From Phoronis australis (lineage: Eukaryota > Phoronida > Phoronidae), in contig NMRA01000095.1 in assembly GCA_002633005.1 (NCBI GenBank), positions 636,760 to 700,759 of the forward strand: 64,000 bases of DNA, given 5' to 3'. A program made the position numbers and the translations under genes. The notes below the pieces were generated by a model that did no database searches, had not been told where the DNA came from, and saw only the letters and a program-made list of their open reading frames with translations. Of this stretch, positions 27,156 through 39,170 are shown in pieces (positions within the stretch are counted from its first letter, which is position 1; every line of letters starts with the position of its first letter).

Positions 27156-27690
27156 TGTTAGTGTTTTGCGTCGTGATGACACCCAGTGTAGACAACTGTT
27201 TACACACCTGACAAACAAACCCTGTTAAAAAGAAATCTAAACTATGAGTATTTAGTAGGTAATTTGTAAACATGTGCATTGTGGAACTGTTTTGCAAATA
27301 TGCTTTCACCTATAGAGTAAAGTGTCACTGATTTAAGATACACTATATCAAACATGTGAAATTTTATTTTTTCATCCTTTATGAAAGGTTAGGAGCATCA
27401 AGTCATCGCTTAATTTTTATATTATATCTTAGCCACCATGAGACAGTGTCTGTAGAAATCATGACAGGTATTCAGAATTGTGTCGGAAGCCTTCGTTAAA
27501 TCGAAGAAAGATCAATTTTGACAAGTATCGAGATTTTTACCACACCGTGTGATAAGTGAGCTGTAGTTGAATAAAAGCTCTGTGCGTCTGCCGTGAGGTG
27601 AATTTTAAAGCAAAAATCCGCATCACATTCTCAGGAACTTTTTGTCATGTCTGCTCTGCAATGCTGTAGTATAGTCTATACTCTACAATA
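27156..27690. repeat. Haplotype copy 2 (empty site)
   Basis: The second copy of the 534-bp segment (one extra base), lacking the foldback insertion. It continues into unique sequence at 27691, so it records the empty insertion site. Confidence 0.85.
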
Positions 27691-28012
27691 GGGGTGCATT
27701 CTGTAGACCCAAGATACCCTCGAAGGAAACTAGTGTGATCCCATGCTTCGGTTGTGATACGAGGTGAAATGACTTGAATGGCCTTGCTTCTTGGCGAGTG
27801 TCTTGCATCTATGTAGCGAAGCCTAGCACAGCATCTCTGGTGTTGAAATGACAATGGGACCAGTTGAAATGTTTGAACTTCATTTTATTTTAAACTGCGT
27901 TGAAAAAAACAAGGCTAGAAGATGGCAGTGAGATGGTGATAGAGTGTACAGGGTTGTGCATGGATCACGTAGATTTAGTGTGGCATAGTATCGTATATTC
28001 TGGGATAAAGCA
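27691..28012. other. Non-coding stretch
   Basis: Unique sequence right of the empty insertion site. No exon or repeat seen. Confidence 0.5.
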
Positions 28013-28220
28013 AAATCTTGCCAATTTCGGACAAAAATAATTTCCAAATTTGACTTTTTCAATTTTCAAAGGCCCACAACATTGTTAATGCGCACATTTT
28101 CTCAAAACACTGTTGGATTATAAGTGTGTCCTACTCATGAAGACTGATGAAGGTTTTTATTTTGTTCTACCATACTTGTATTTTATGAAGAAAATGAAAA
28201 CAAAATTTCTTTTGTCCACC
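28013..28220. mobile_element. MITE-like repeat, family A
   Basis: It begins near 'aatttcggacaaaaataattt' and ends near 'ccatattgtgttctaag', an imperfect inverted pair. The interior resembles the copy at 33005-33225 ('cagaggcccacca.attgtt', 'aaaatttc.ttt.t.ccat.ttgtg'). It has no coding capacity and is probably a non-autonomous DNA element. Confidence 0.45.
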
Positions 28221-30229
28221 ATATTGTGTTCTAAGTTGGTGTAGTATGACTATATTGAGTTCTTTCAGTGGAGACGATTGTGTTGCACAAGTTGTGAGGG
28301 TGTGTGGGGGAGGGTCAGGTATCAGACACCTGCACTACGGTGTAGTACATTTTCCTAGTGTACTGTGCTTTATTACAATGTTCTGGTGTCCTCTGACTAA
28401 AGTACATGTGTGCCTGACCACTGACCGCTTTTACCGGGATCATTGTATGCAACAGGTTGTCTTCTGAAAATATTACAGTAACCTTAAAAAATTCTTAATT
28501 TATGATGTCATTGCTTGCCAGGTGAAAGTGCTTCTGGATTGGTTTCCTACAGCCTGGGGTCCTCTTATTACATGGTCTATTCAGTTATGTTCATTGAAAC
28601 TGCATTTGGTTTTAGGGAAAAACTTTACTTGAATAGCATTTCCTTGGTTATTATAATTATTATTATATTAAAGCAACATCTTGTCGTGTCTAGTCTCAAA
28701 ACCCAAGTCAAATTAGACCTTCTAGTCTCAAAATATTCATTACTGCGATAAGATCCTATTTCTGTTCAGACGAGAACATTTTCCATTTTTGAATTCGTCA
28801 TTTAGGATTAAGGTTAACTAATCCCAGTAAACTCTGAAACCTTTGCTTGGAAACCAGGAATATATTCCAAATATCTAGGAAAGTTATTTTTCTATCAGAA
28901 AACTTTGATTTTGCCATGTTGCAACACCATCAATGTAACCCTGACCGTACTCAAGTTGAATTCTGGTGATAGTATTGTGGTCGTCCATTATGAGGTTCAC
29001 ATACTGCAAACACGTGGGTCGTCTACACGTCTGGAACAACACAATGGGATACCTGCTGTAACATGTGATCGACAATGTACAGACATTTATTGACAGCAAT
29101 CCTGTATTTACCCTACCAACATGTATATTGTCTTATGTTTGATACAACTGAGCCAGCTTTTTGGCATATGGAGGTCAAGAGTATGTACCAGCTTCGAGAG
29201 TATGTACCAGCTTCAAACTATTCTAAAAAGGCTAAGAGAGGCGAGATGAGAGTGGTCGAAGTTTTTTTTGTAATTTGTGTGCTAAGTTTTAGCATCCTAG
29301 CGGTCATTCAGTTTGTTCTTTATGATTTTCGGGTGGCTGTATGTCAATGAACATTTCTTTTTCTGATGTTCGACATTGAGGCGTGTGATTCTTTATAGAG
29401 TTGTTTGTTACATGCTCATTAGGTAAATATGCTATTTCAGATTTCGTCTTGGCTCACCTGGATTGTTCTGTAAAGCAAATTCAGTGTGAGTTTGCTGAGA
29501 TCGGTCAAAAACACATTAGTGAATGGCTTGTTTCATTAGTAAACTCGCAATCGTACTCCTGTGAACTAGCAAAATGGCCGCCACTGTAGTGGTCGGTCAA
29601 AGAGGCTGAAATGTTGAATTGTGTGAGAAAAATGCTCATTTAGACAGATTGTTTTGGTTCTCTAAGCCAAGATTTCTTGTAGCAACTGTCTTGCCAGTGC
29701 CTAGAATCATGGAACCTGCTCTCACATTCTGTTCCAACTGTTCTGGATGCCATCTTGTTTGTGGGTGTCATCTTGTTTGTTATCTTAATGTTGATGGTGT
29801 TAGTGTTGATTGGTGGTGAGAACTGTAATGTACTTTATACTAGAGGAGTGGCTTCCTTGACTTAGTCTACCTGGAGCTAACCATTGTGGTCACTATCTGC
29901 CTTCATCCTGTGTTATAAGTGGTAGGTGAGTAGGTCACTGTACAAGGTACTTTATATAGACCGTGTAGGTGATAGCCTGTTTCGATGTGGTTTTAATTAA
30001 GTGTCTGCCTTTCTGGCCACAAGAGTTGAGCTACAAAATGTTCAAGAACTGTAAAAACAAGGCTCTTTAGTTGCCCCGGGTGTTGCTGGGAACAAGACGC
30101 ATGCAGCTACCCAAATATAGGGATATTCCTGAACTGTACCTTTGCGGCAGTAGTCTGCTTAATGCAGCACTCTACCAGAAATGCAGGATTGTAGTAGAAT
30201 TATAGTCAATCGGGCAATGTATGATTCGC
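28221..30229. other. Non-coding stretch
   Basis: Several plus-strand open frames of 60-90 codons, none with a recognisable domain or credible splice borders. No RNA gene seen. Confidence 0.45.
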
Positions 30230-31050
30230 AGATTTCATTAAAATGACGAAATTAAATTACTGTTTAAACAACAATGTGTCACTCACAGCCGCAGCTGTGA
30301 CCGCAACAACCTTGACATTCAAGAGGATGCTACACGAACTAATCATGTCTGCTGATGAAGCCGTCAAAACTCTGAACTATGGGAGAAGCGACAGCCGACT
30401 TTTCTAGAATTTTGGACATCACAAACAGCTCCCTATCGGTGATCCTCTACGAGTGATTCCGCAAGCATTGACCCCTGGTGGTCACCAGTGACGGTGATAA
30501 CGATAACCCAACCAGTGGTCTTCATTTCTTACCAATTATCGACAGTAGCAGTGATGCTGCCAATGATCCAGCAACCTGTGATCTGGACGTCACAGTGCCT
30601 TTTATTTCCATTTCAACTAAGCAATTAGCCCCTGAAAAAGTTCAGCAAAACTAGCTGGCTATCATCTATCCATTGCTGTGCGTCAATTCATGACTCAAGC
30701 CTGTTCGTAACAACTTTTTGAAAATCGGCCCACTCCTCATCAGCAGGTGCTCCCAAAGGGTACAGGTTCAAGCCAGGCAAGGGATATGCTTTCAGTAACA
30801 CAGGTTGGGCCAATGCTTCACTAGCGCCCCCTAGGTGATTTTTAGTTTCTCATGGTTCAGTGTGGAATTGTGTTATCACATTCCTTCCATGGCATACAAA
30901 CGAAGCACCAGACAGTAGCTAGCAGGTCATTCCACTCCCAGTGTATCAGTGGCTTTGTTGATTCCTTCTACCACTGCTTGTAAAGTCAATTTGAAATCTT
31001 CTGTTGAAGGTTGAGTAGGCATCCCACCCCTATACCCATTTCAGTTGACC
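30230..31050. pseudogene. Possible decayed coding sequence, unrecognised
   Basis: This stretch is less AT-rich than its surroundings. On the minus strand between about 31030 and 30600 short in-frame runs read like protein (for example GMPTQPSTEDFKLTLQAVVE and LKAYPLPGLNLYPLGAP) but are broken by stops. On the plus strand a 54-codon frame opens at about 30243. I recognise no family. A degraded transposon or gene remnant is the likeliest source, and chance is possible. Confidence 0.2.
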
Positions 31051-33004
31051 ACCTGCGTGTGATAAAACAAATGGATTGAAATAAAATGGACTAGTATGAT
31101 GATATTTGTTGTGTACTCGGCATGTCGGTTATGTGGGACCTTATAGACAATTCTGAACATTTAGACAAATTTCTACAAAACTCAGTACAGGATCACAGAG
31201 AGCAATAATTCCATTTTTAACTTCATACCAATCATTTATTTAGCCATGTTATCACCTCTTAGTGATAAAATTTATTAAAAAGAAAGGTACAGTTCTGGGA
31301 TATCCACGATATCAAGGTCATGGCCAAATTTTGTTTGGCATAATTGTTCATGGTCAAATCTTAAAAAAACATGTTAATAATTTTCTGAAATATTTCATTT
31401 TCATTTTATATAACTTTTGAGTTTTTTCATGAAAATAATAATCATAAAGTCGTATTTTTGATAGGCCCACATGCAAACGTAAGACATTGTAAAGAGAATA
31501 TTCCAAGCACTGCATAAAGCACAGTATCTGAAAATTTTATGTAAATGCGATCAGCCATGTCTGAGAACGAAGTTCCGAAGTTAGCCAAGTTTGGACCTTT
31601 CTCTAGGGTCCTATGCAACCTTAACATGCTGTTTATGGTACGCAGTATGTGTGTGTCGGAACGTCAGGATTTGCCATATGCTTTGCTTTGTTAATTTTAA
31701 GCACTTTATTACGCATGGATGTTGGCTTTGGTTTGGACTTAGTTAGGGTAAATGCTTCTGTGATCAAAATAAGTCAAAACATATGTGGAGTGCACCTGTC
31801 AAGTTTTGTTGTTGCTTTTATATTTGAGTTACCTTTACTTTCCGATCTTTACATAATTTGCTACAAGTCACGATTGTTTTTGTTTTGCGCACTCTGAAAT
31901 CAGTGTGAGCATTTTTATGAGTGAAAGTTCACGCCAGGTCGATTGTTTCATGCGGTTCTTTCTGTGGCTGACCAACGAACAAACCAATAAATATGTCACC
32001 CCCACGCTTAGTTATGTAACTGTGGCTCCGCCCTCCCCCACATTTAATAAACCGCATTACAGACATTACTCCGACGCACGCACGTACACATGCGCTCACC
32101 GAGCTAATAATCAATATTATTGTACACAGTGAAGCATGACTTGAAGTGATGGTGTTTTCTGTAATTTCGCCACATGCCACACAGCTTCCTATTGGTCAGC
32201 GTTACTTAGCACAAGGTAAAGAAAGTGTACTTAAACATGTCATGCATTGTGCTATCATTGTCCATAAATAAACAGATCATGCTCAGCTGCACATGACTTA
32301 TCACCATGTTTGCACTAGGAAGGTACTTAGGTAAGTGTACTCAGTGGGTTGTATGGTATCTTGAGCGTTTTTGGATGAGGATTGTCTTGTCAGTATCTCA
32401 AGGCTGGGTGATATCGAGCTTGTATCTCGGGTCTGCGTGATGACGAGCTTGTTGATGGTGAGGCCTCTCCATTCAGAGCTCTTGCTGATGACGAGCTGAT
32501 GGTTAATTTAAGATTATGTAGGACCTTAATGACAAGTCCATCGCATTTAGCTTAATATCTGCAAAAGTGTAGATTTCGGCGCAGTAAATGTTTACATTCA
32601 CGTGACGAAGATGACCAATGTTCTAGCTAAATTTTGACATGTTTGTAGGACCCTACATAACTTCATAACTGACCAACTCATGGGAGGGTATCTCTGGCTT
32701 GGTTTGTAACACTTATGACTACTGAATTGCTGTACGTACTTGATTTAGGGCCTCTGCCAAAACCCATTAGCCAAGAGGACACTACCTGTTCGCATTACTC
32801 GATTTTTTGCAAGACTGATGTTAACAATACCCATCAATAATTGTCCTCAGTGTATATGTGTGTTAGCATGTTGATAGTTGCTTTGAGTCATGTGACCAGT
32901 TCTTCTGTTTCATTAGAGGATAGGTCCATGAGGCTATGAAAGTAGTTTGGATTGGATCCATGTTGAGGGGTGAATTGGGTAAAAGTGATACCGCTCTGCT
33001 ATGA
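31051..33004. other. Non-coding stretch
   Basis: No supported exon or RNA gene. Short open frames on both strands only. Confidence 0.45.
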
Positions 33005-33225
33005 AAAAAATCTTCGATTTGGGACAAAAATAATTGCTAAAGTTACCATAATTCTGTTTTTCAGAGGCTTACCATCTTGTTGCAAATGCTCAAAATTTTA
33101 GCGAATGTTGTTTGGTATACAAACCATGATAAAAGCAAAGTAGATTTTCTGAAAAGTTATTTTTGTTGTCAAGTTTTGACAAAGTAAAATTTCACCTTTC
33201 TGCCATGTTGTGTCCCAAACATATC
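33005..33225. mobile_element. MITE-like repeat, family A
   Basis: It begins 'aaaatcttcgatttgggacaa' and ends 'ctgccatgttgtgtcccaaac', whose inverse complement resembles the start. It is related to 28013-28220 and to the short copy at 39007-39170. No open frame is shared. Confidence 0.5.
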
Positions 33226-34764
33226 CATTGCTAGGACTTTTCATGCTTATAGTTTCCAAGGTTTATAGTTTCCAAGGTGTCTCAATTTTCCTGAGTGCTG
33301 ACAGACACATTCAGCTCCATTTGTGTCTTCTGCCTTGCTATGGCAGCCTATCATGTCATAAAAGTCTGGCCTTACTGGAGTCATGGAGAGTTCTTCAACA
33401 ATATTGATGTTTACAGCTAAGCAGGACTGTTACAGTGTTGTGACCTGTTCTATAAACAACAAGATCTCATTGCTTCTGATGGTGAATGTGTGTTTCATTA
33501 CATGACACACACAAATACATCTGCTTATCCATGTTCGTTGTTAGTTTACTGTGTCAAAAGGCCACTTGGTGTGCCGACAGTTGGTTAGTTGTTTTGATAG
33601 TAAAGATTCAGTGTTTCCCTGCCTTCAGTGCTTAGGTGGCGAGTTTGGAAATTGGCTCAAGTGGCTGTGAAGTCGTTGGTTTCATTGATGTCTTGGTCTG
33701 TGACTCTATGACTTATCATGGCTTCTTGAAGTGGGATGAAACGTTTCAAACCCACACCACCCTCAACTTTGATGCCTATGCTATTGGACTGAAGAGATTG
33801 GGTTTGTGGCAAATAATAGCAATCTATTTGGGAGTTACCATTGTACTGGCACAACTTGAGAGGTATCTGTCTGGTTATTGTCAAAGTTGTGTGTGTGTGT
33901 GTGTGTCTGTTTTACATAAACTCTGTTGTCTGACATTGTTCCCTTGCCTTAGCAGTATGTGGTGAACCTTTTGTTTGCTTTCATTTTATCTCTGTGTCAA
34001 TTTCCTTCATGATGCTTCAAATTTTTATCAGTACACACCTTGGATGAGGTGATCTTAGATGAAGATTTTTGGTTTCAAATGAGAGCGACCTTAGGGTTAT
34101 CTCTATACAATTTGTCATATTTGAATTCTCAATTTTTCATTGGTTGACCAGCAGGCCTTTTTATACTCCAATAATTAATTGACAGGTAATAGGTTGCTGA
34201 GCATTGTGGGTAAAGTTTCCTGATGCAGAAAAAGTGTGATCTGTAAGTGGATTATTGCTATTTTTCGGAATGAGGCTAATCTTGCGTCAAAGAAAAGAGC
34301 AATGGATGTCTTAGAGGAGGCCGTGGGTACTGTTTGTTGTTTGTACTTCTCACCTCAACTGATCAAAGCAGCACCTCTCTTGACACTGTCTTTATCAATA
34401 TAAACCTGTTGTTTGTTGTATCCCATGTCATACCTTTACTATAGTCCACTGCACTCTGCTCCATACAGTGGACCATTGTGTCAGCTGATTTAGGCCCTGT
34501 TCAGTAACCCACCTTGATAGTGTAACTGCAGACAATAGACTGCAGGCAAGACCACTCCTGGGTTTGTGTATATAGGCTAAAGGCAACAATAGGAATGCAC
34601 TGGCCTGCCTTTGTTATACTGTATGGGACCAGAGTTATGTTTGACCATGCTACTTAAACAGCTGATGGCCAATTTGTCTCCCAGGTCATGTGTTAAATTC
34701 TGTCTAGGATTACCCAGTACCAGGATCCTTTGTGACAAATGACCAACATCTTCATCATCTGATA
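33226..34764. other. Non-coding stretch
   Basis: Contains a (GT)n tract at about 33889-33907. A 109-codon plus-strand frame (33636-33965) spans that tract and has no recognisable domain. No exon called. Confidence 0.45.
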
Positions 34765-35182
34765 CAAGGTACCTAAATTGGTTAACGGACTCATAAACAC
34801 AGTCACGGACGCATGAACGCGACTCATGTACCTGCAAACACCGTTCACTGACTCATAAACATGGGGACGGACTCACAGAACATGATCCATTCACCCAAAT
34901 ACGAGGGACATGGACTCACATTCACGATTAACGGACCGCCAAACACAGTTTACGGACAAAATGTAATGTAGAGTGTTAGCTGACCCAAGAAGGATGAGTT
35001 CGTGAACCGTGTTTGGAGGTGCGTTAACCGTGTTTCTTCGTGAATGTGAGTTCGTTCCCATGTTTGTGAGTCAGTGAACGGTGTTTGCAGGTACGTGAGT
35101 CGTGTTCGTGTGTCCGTGACCATGTTAATGAGTCCGTTGACCATGTTAATGAGTCCGTTAACCGTGTAGTTTAGATACCTTG
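34765..35182. mobile_element. Complete 418-bp foldback element with 5-bp target duplication
   Basis: The left end is CAAGGTACCTAAA, and the right end is its inverse with one mismatch (TTTAGATACCTTG). Almost the whole length folds: left and right arms of about 190 bp are imperfect inverse complements around a centre near 34954-34990. Each arm is made of degenerate subrepeats of the type CGGACTCATAAACACGG. TGATA lies immediately on both sides (34760-34764 and 35183-35187), a 5-bp target duplication. There is no coding capacity, so movement would need a transposase supplied from elsewhere. Confidence 0.85.
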
Positions 35183-35187
35183 TGATA

Positions 35188-36522
35188 GGAGTATAGTTAT
35201 CACATACAGTCATATATAGGTTTTGATTTTGAAAAGTTTCAATATCAAACAGCACACTTTCCATTGGGCGTGTTTTTGAAGAAATTGCAGACGAAAGCAC
35301 GTGTGAAAATCAAAATACCATTGGAAATGACTCCTGCAACTCTGTTAACATTACTGGCATTTTTTCCACTTACAAAACTACTAGGAATAACACAAAAACT
35401 CAGTACCTGTGAACAAAGTATGAGACATGAAAGCATCTTTAAATATTTCTCACTCTGTAGCTCAGTTCAGCTCCACATTTGTTTTAGTTCATGTTTTAAG
35501 GGAGACATTTTGTTGTTATTCTTTAATATACACGAAAATACCTGGACTGAGTGGAGTTCATATCAGAAACATTCGTTGTCGCAAACTTGGTTGAAGCTTT
35601 TAAATTCAGCTTGATTTACTTGGCACTGCTTCGTATAGTTGTAATTGTCCATGTTGCTGGCTTAGCAAAATCTGATTTAGTTGTGAAGTTCCACTTTAAG
35701 AGTTAAAGCAGGTATGACCCACCTTTGATCACATACAACAACTTTTGATTTAGACCACTTATGGTAGTTTAGTGCTATGAAATTGGTCTGAAAATTTTCC
35801 ATAGTCAAATTGGAGAGGATTTCAAGACTTCAGAAGCACTGACAGTTCGTTATTCTTGAAATCGGCCGCTATATCTTGTCATGGTCCAGGCATGGTCCAG
35901 GCATGGTCCAGGCATGGTCTCCAGTAAATATGTAAGTTCGTTGCATATGGAGAAATCATTACTGATCTGAGTAAGAAAGGTTAGTTGAGGCCAATTTTAT
36001 AGCTCCTTTGACGGCTTTATAGCCACTTCAAATATTGGCAGAAATGTATCTTCAGTATCTCTGGTATTTTGGTAAAAAGCTCCAACTAGCACTTCCTATT
36101 ACTGTACTGTCAAAACAGCCGTCACTCAACTCTTGTTCTTTCTCTACCAAGACCCACATGAACCAAGGGTTCCAACATGCACTGTCACAACAGCCACCCC
36201 ACTGCATAAGCAAGGAGTAATTACTATTTCTGTCCATTGTTACAAGCATGTCACATGATTCTTGTGAATGGAGGAGAGCCAGATGTTGAGACATTGACCT
36301 GACCTGAAAAATCACTCCTAGCCTCCAACCCACACACCCTCATCACCTGTTGATTGTTTAATTTTTAATGATGGTGTTTACAAACTAGCTTTTAAGTGAT
36401 TTTATACACAGTTGTCTAAACTGCTACTGAACAAGCTGGACTACTAAAAGGCATGCGATAAAAATCTTGTTTCTGTTTAGTTACTTTCGCCTTTCTTGAA
36501 AGCAGGAAAATGATACACGGAG
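35188..36522. other. Non-coding stretch upstream of the BCL9-type gene
   Basis: Contains an 11-bp repeat (CATGGTCCAGG, about 3.5 copies, 35880-35918). Open frames at 35264-35614 and 36035-36333 show no domain. If 36523 is the true start, part of this stretch should hold the promoter and 5' UTR; I see no convincing TATA box. Confidence 0.4.
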
Positions 36523-36538
36523 ATGGAAGCAGATCCTG
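36523..36538 (+). CDS. Candidate first coding exon (M-E-A-D-P)
   Basis: ATGGAAGCAGATCCTG ends one base into a codon and is followed by a GTAATG donor. The next exon opens with AA, completing GAA (Glu), exactly as its phase requires. The ATG has G at -3 and G at +4, and an in-frame TGA lies 12 bases upstream (36511-36513). The resulting start MEADPETSPYDGLRSMFELP has about the same offset to the conserved LRS..E.P motif as human CECR2. The donor is not ideal and the exon is only 16 nt, so another first exon, possibly in the N gap or further upstream, could be the real one. Confidence 0.4.
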
Positions 36539-37645
36539 GTAATGATTGATCCATACTGTGCCTCAGTAGGACTCTTTCAATTGTTATTTGATGTCATTTC
36601 AAATCTGTCAATCACTGACTCTGACCTTTGATTCTGGTCTTTCCTGCCTGCCTTCCTCATAACCCAGCAATATAGGTCACGAGAATGGAATGCCTCTGCT
36701 GGAAGGAGTGATTTAGCCAGTTAGAGATTAGCCGATTGTCTGGCCCTTGAGTCTCTTCAGCTAGTGTTATTGATGATAAGTGTGATGGAGTGACTGATCA
36801 ACAGGTCTATACATTCTTGCTAGGGGCCTTGATAGTCATGTCACCTAGTTATGACAGTGTGAGGTGTGCAACAAGTGTTCTGGTACCATAAAATGTACTA
36901 ACACTGAGATGCTAAGAGATGATGCACGACTACAATAAATTCTCATCAATATATGACGCGGAGACGTGAACTTTTAATTTCTCATTTTTTCATAAAAATA
37001 TATATGGCCAAAATGATGCTCTGTCATGTTCATGCTGTGCAACATTGCTGCCAACAGACAAGATATTGTGTGAGGGTGGCCCTTCATAACATTGTTGAAA
37101 GATTTGGAAAAGTGAAAAAGGGGCAGTTTTGGCAATTCTTTTAGTTTTTGGTGATATTTTTGTTGGTAAAGTAAAATTAAGGAAGGTTTTTAAACCAGTA
37201 ATATGTACAGGTTTGTGTTGACAAAACGTTTGTTTGCATGTTTTATGTCTGCTCTGCTTAGTGCGTTTAACTCACAACTGAAGTTGAAAAATTGACTTTT
37301 GTTTTTTTTGAAGACTGTTTGTGTTCCGTCACGTGTTTGTGGTAGTCATTTAGCATATTATGAGCGAACTTACACGGTTTCTGTCCAGTTTTGTGACTTC
37401 CACGATACCACGCCTGATGGTTTGAAAACGAATTGTAAACTTATAGCCATGTTATAATAAGCGTAACTTTCTTGACATTATTCTTTTGTTAGAGATTGAG
37501 AATAAGAAATTAATCTTCTTCCACTCGCCATTTTTGTGTTCCAAACTGGATAGTCTTTCGATTAGTGTTGGCGCACATGTGTACAACAAGTTTGAACTTT
37601 CCGTTCTTGTCTACCACTGACATGCATTGTCATTGTGTTTTCCAG

Positions 37646-37847
37646 AAACAAGTCCATACGATGGCCTGAGGTCAATGTTCGAGTTGCCATTTCTTATGCA
37701 GTTCATCTCCTTACATCAAGAAAAGTTCAGCTTTCCCAAGATTTCAATCAGTGAATTTGAAGAGTGCCTCTGTGATCCCAATAGTGCCGTTATCCCGGAT
37801 ATTATTGCTAGACTTCTACGCTATTTCACTGGAAACAGTTCTATCTT
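37646..37847 (+). CDS. CECR2-like: DDT-domain exon, CECR2-type N-terminus
   Basis: Encodes about residues 6-73. The exon is bounded by a TTTTCCAG acceptor and a GTAAGT donor. The peptide runs through DGLRSMFELPFLMQFISLHQ and ISEFEECLCDPNS to a helix PDIIARLLRYF. It matches the start of CECR2 (LRSWWEVP.I.HFCSLF, the EELE.AL motif, and ISDLIACLLQG). This helical DDT-type region in ISWI-partner proteins helps form the surface that contacts the remodelling ATPase. The exon ends two bases into a codon (TT), which the next exon completes as TTA (Leu). The apparent open frame beginning at 37627 includes 19 intron bases before the acceptor. Confidence 0.88.
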
Positions 37848-37985
37848 GTAAGTAGGGTGTTATCACTCGTTCTTATAAAATGTTTATCTGGTTTGAGATT
37901 TGTTGGGTGTGGAGCCGACTAGGTTTTCAATCTCACGTGTCATGTTCTATTTGCAATCGTCCAATCGAGAGAAACGTATCATTAA

Positions 37986-38432
37986 AAGCGATTTCATACT
38001 GAGTTAACTCTGGTATGAGTGGAGCGTCAGTGTAAACTGTGAAGTTACTTTATTTGGTAATTAACGTCATCAAAGTAAATACAAGGTAGCGCTGATATAT
38101 CCCGTGCATGCTAACATTTTTTAATTTGACAATTTGAGAACATTTTCGTGTGCTAATTGACACTAAACCTATTTCTAACTCAATTGGTGATTATTTGAAC
38201 AAAATATAAGCAACTATTAAAGATGACACTGCCCTTTAATTGATGACGATACTAGCGGCCCCTAGCGATAACTTCAATGAGACTGATGTGGACCGATGCT
38301 CTGCTGTGAAATCCACCTGTTTACTGCCAAGTAAACTGGCACTGTTAACTTCGATCCAGGACCAAAGTTAACCATTCATACTGACCGCAACTCCCCAAAA
38401 CTTTGACGTGTTGACATTAATATGAACGGGCC
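37986..38432. mobile_element. TTAA-flanked MITE-like element, complete copy
   Basis: A 447-bp element with TTAA on both sides (37982-37985 and 38433-38436). The right terminus is TATGAACGGGCC. The left terminus, AAGCGATTTCATACTGAG, is a diverged inverse of it. The interior matches 12733-13030 over about 250 bp. No open frame. TTAA target sites and GGCCC termini suggest a piggyBac-mobilised MITE; this is inference. Confidence 0.65.
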
Positions 38433-39006
38433 TTAAGAACCTAGACTGCATATGTGCATGTGAGGGTAAATGTCCTTGTGAGGGTGAATCTCCTTCAGTT
38501 TCTTCCAAAAATGAATGCCAGTATCCATTTTCCAAAAGCTTATGACGCTGCTAGAAATTCGTGAAAGTTATACATGGCGAGTTGTTTGATAAGCATGCCA
38601 TGCAATACAAGTCAAGCAATAAACGTATTGCTATAAGTATCTGTATCCAAAAATGTGACTAAATTGTACTTTTCCATCACGTGGCGTCTTGAGTTGAAGA
38701 ATCTGTCGTTAATGCTTTCTGTGATCGCGTGACAGGGGAGGTAATGTGCTTCCTGTTTTTTAATATCTTGTAATGTTTTATATGTGATTAGCGATATAAC
38801 TGGGGAGAATAAGCAGATGATGTGAACAGACCTTATAAGTAGTCGCTGCACTTGAAGATGTTTGATACGGATGAAATGACAGAAAAGTGTTATTTTTGTG
38901 CGAAATAAGTGTCGAGTTGCCGTCTTCTTTTTTGGTTAAGTGTAAAGCTGACTTAGTCCTCAAGTGTAAAGCGTACTTAGTATTTATCTCATGCATACGT
39001 ACGATA

Positions 39007-39170
39007 AAAATTCTTCAGTTTCGGACACAATATGGAGAACAGGTGAAATTTTATTTTGGTAAATATTTGGACAAAACTAAGGTTTTAGGAAAATTTACTT
39101 CACTTCTGAAAAATAAAAATATGAAAGTTTTAGCAATTGTTTTTGTCCTAAATTGAAGACCTTTTGCTGT
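39007..39170. mobile_element. MITE-like repeat, family A, short copy
   Basis: The left end AAAATTCTTCAGTTTCGGAC and the right end (inverse of GTCCTAAATTGAAGACCTTT) form imperfect terminal inverted repeats around about 120 bp of AT-rich filler. The termini resemble those of family B (AAAAATTCTCCAGTTTGG), suggesting one broader family mobilised by the same enzyme. Confidence 0.55.
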
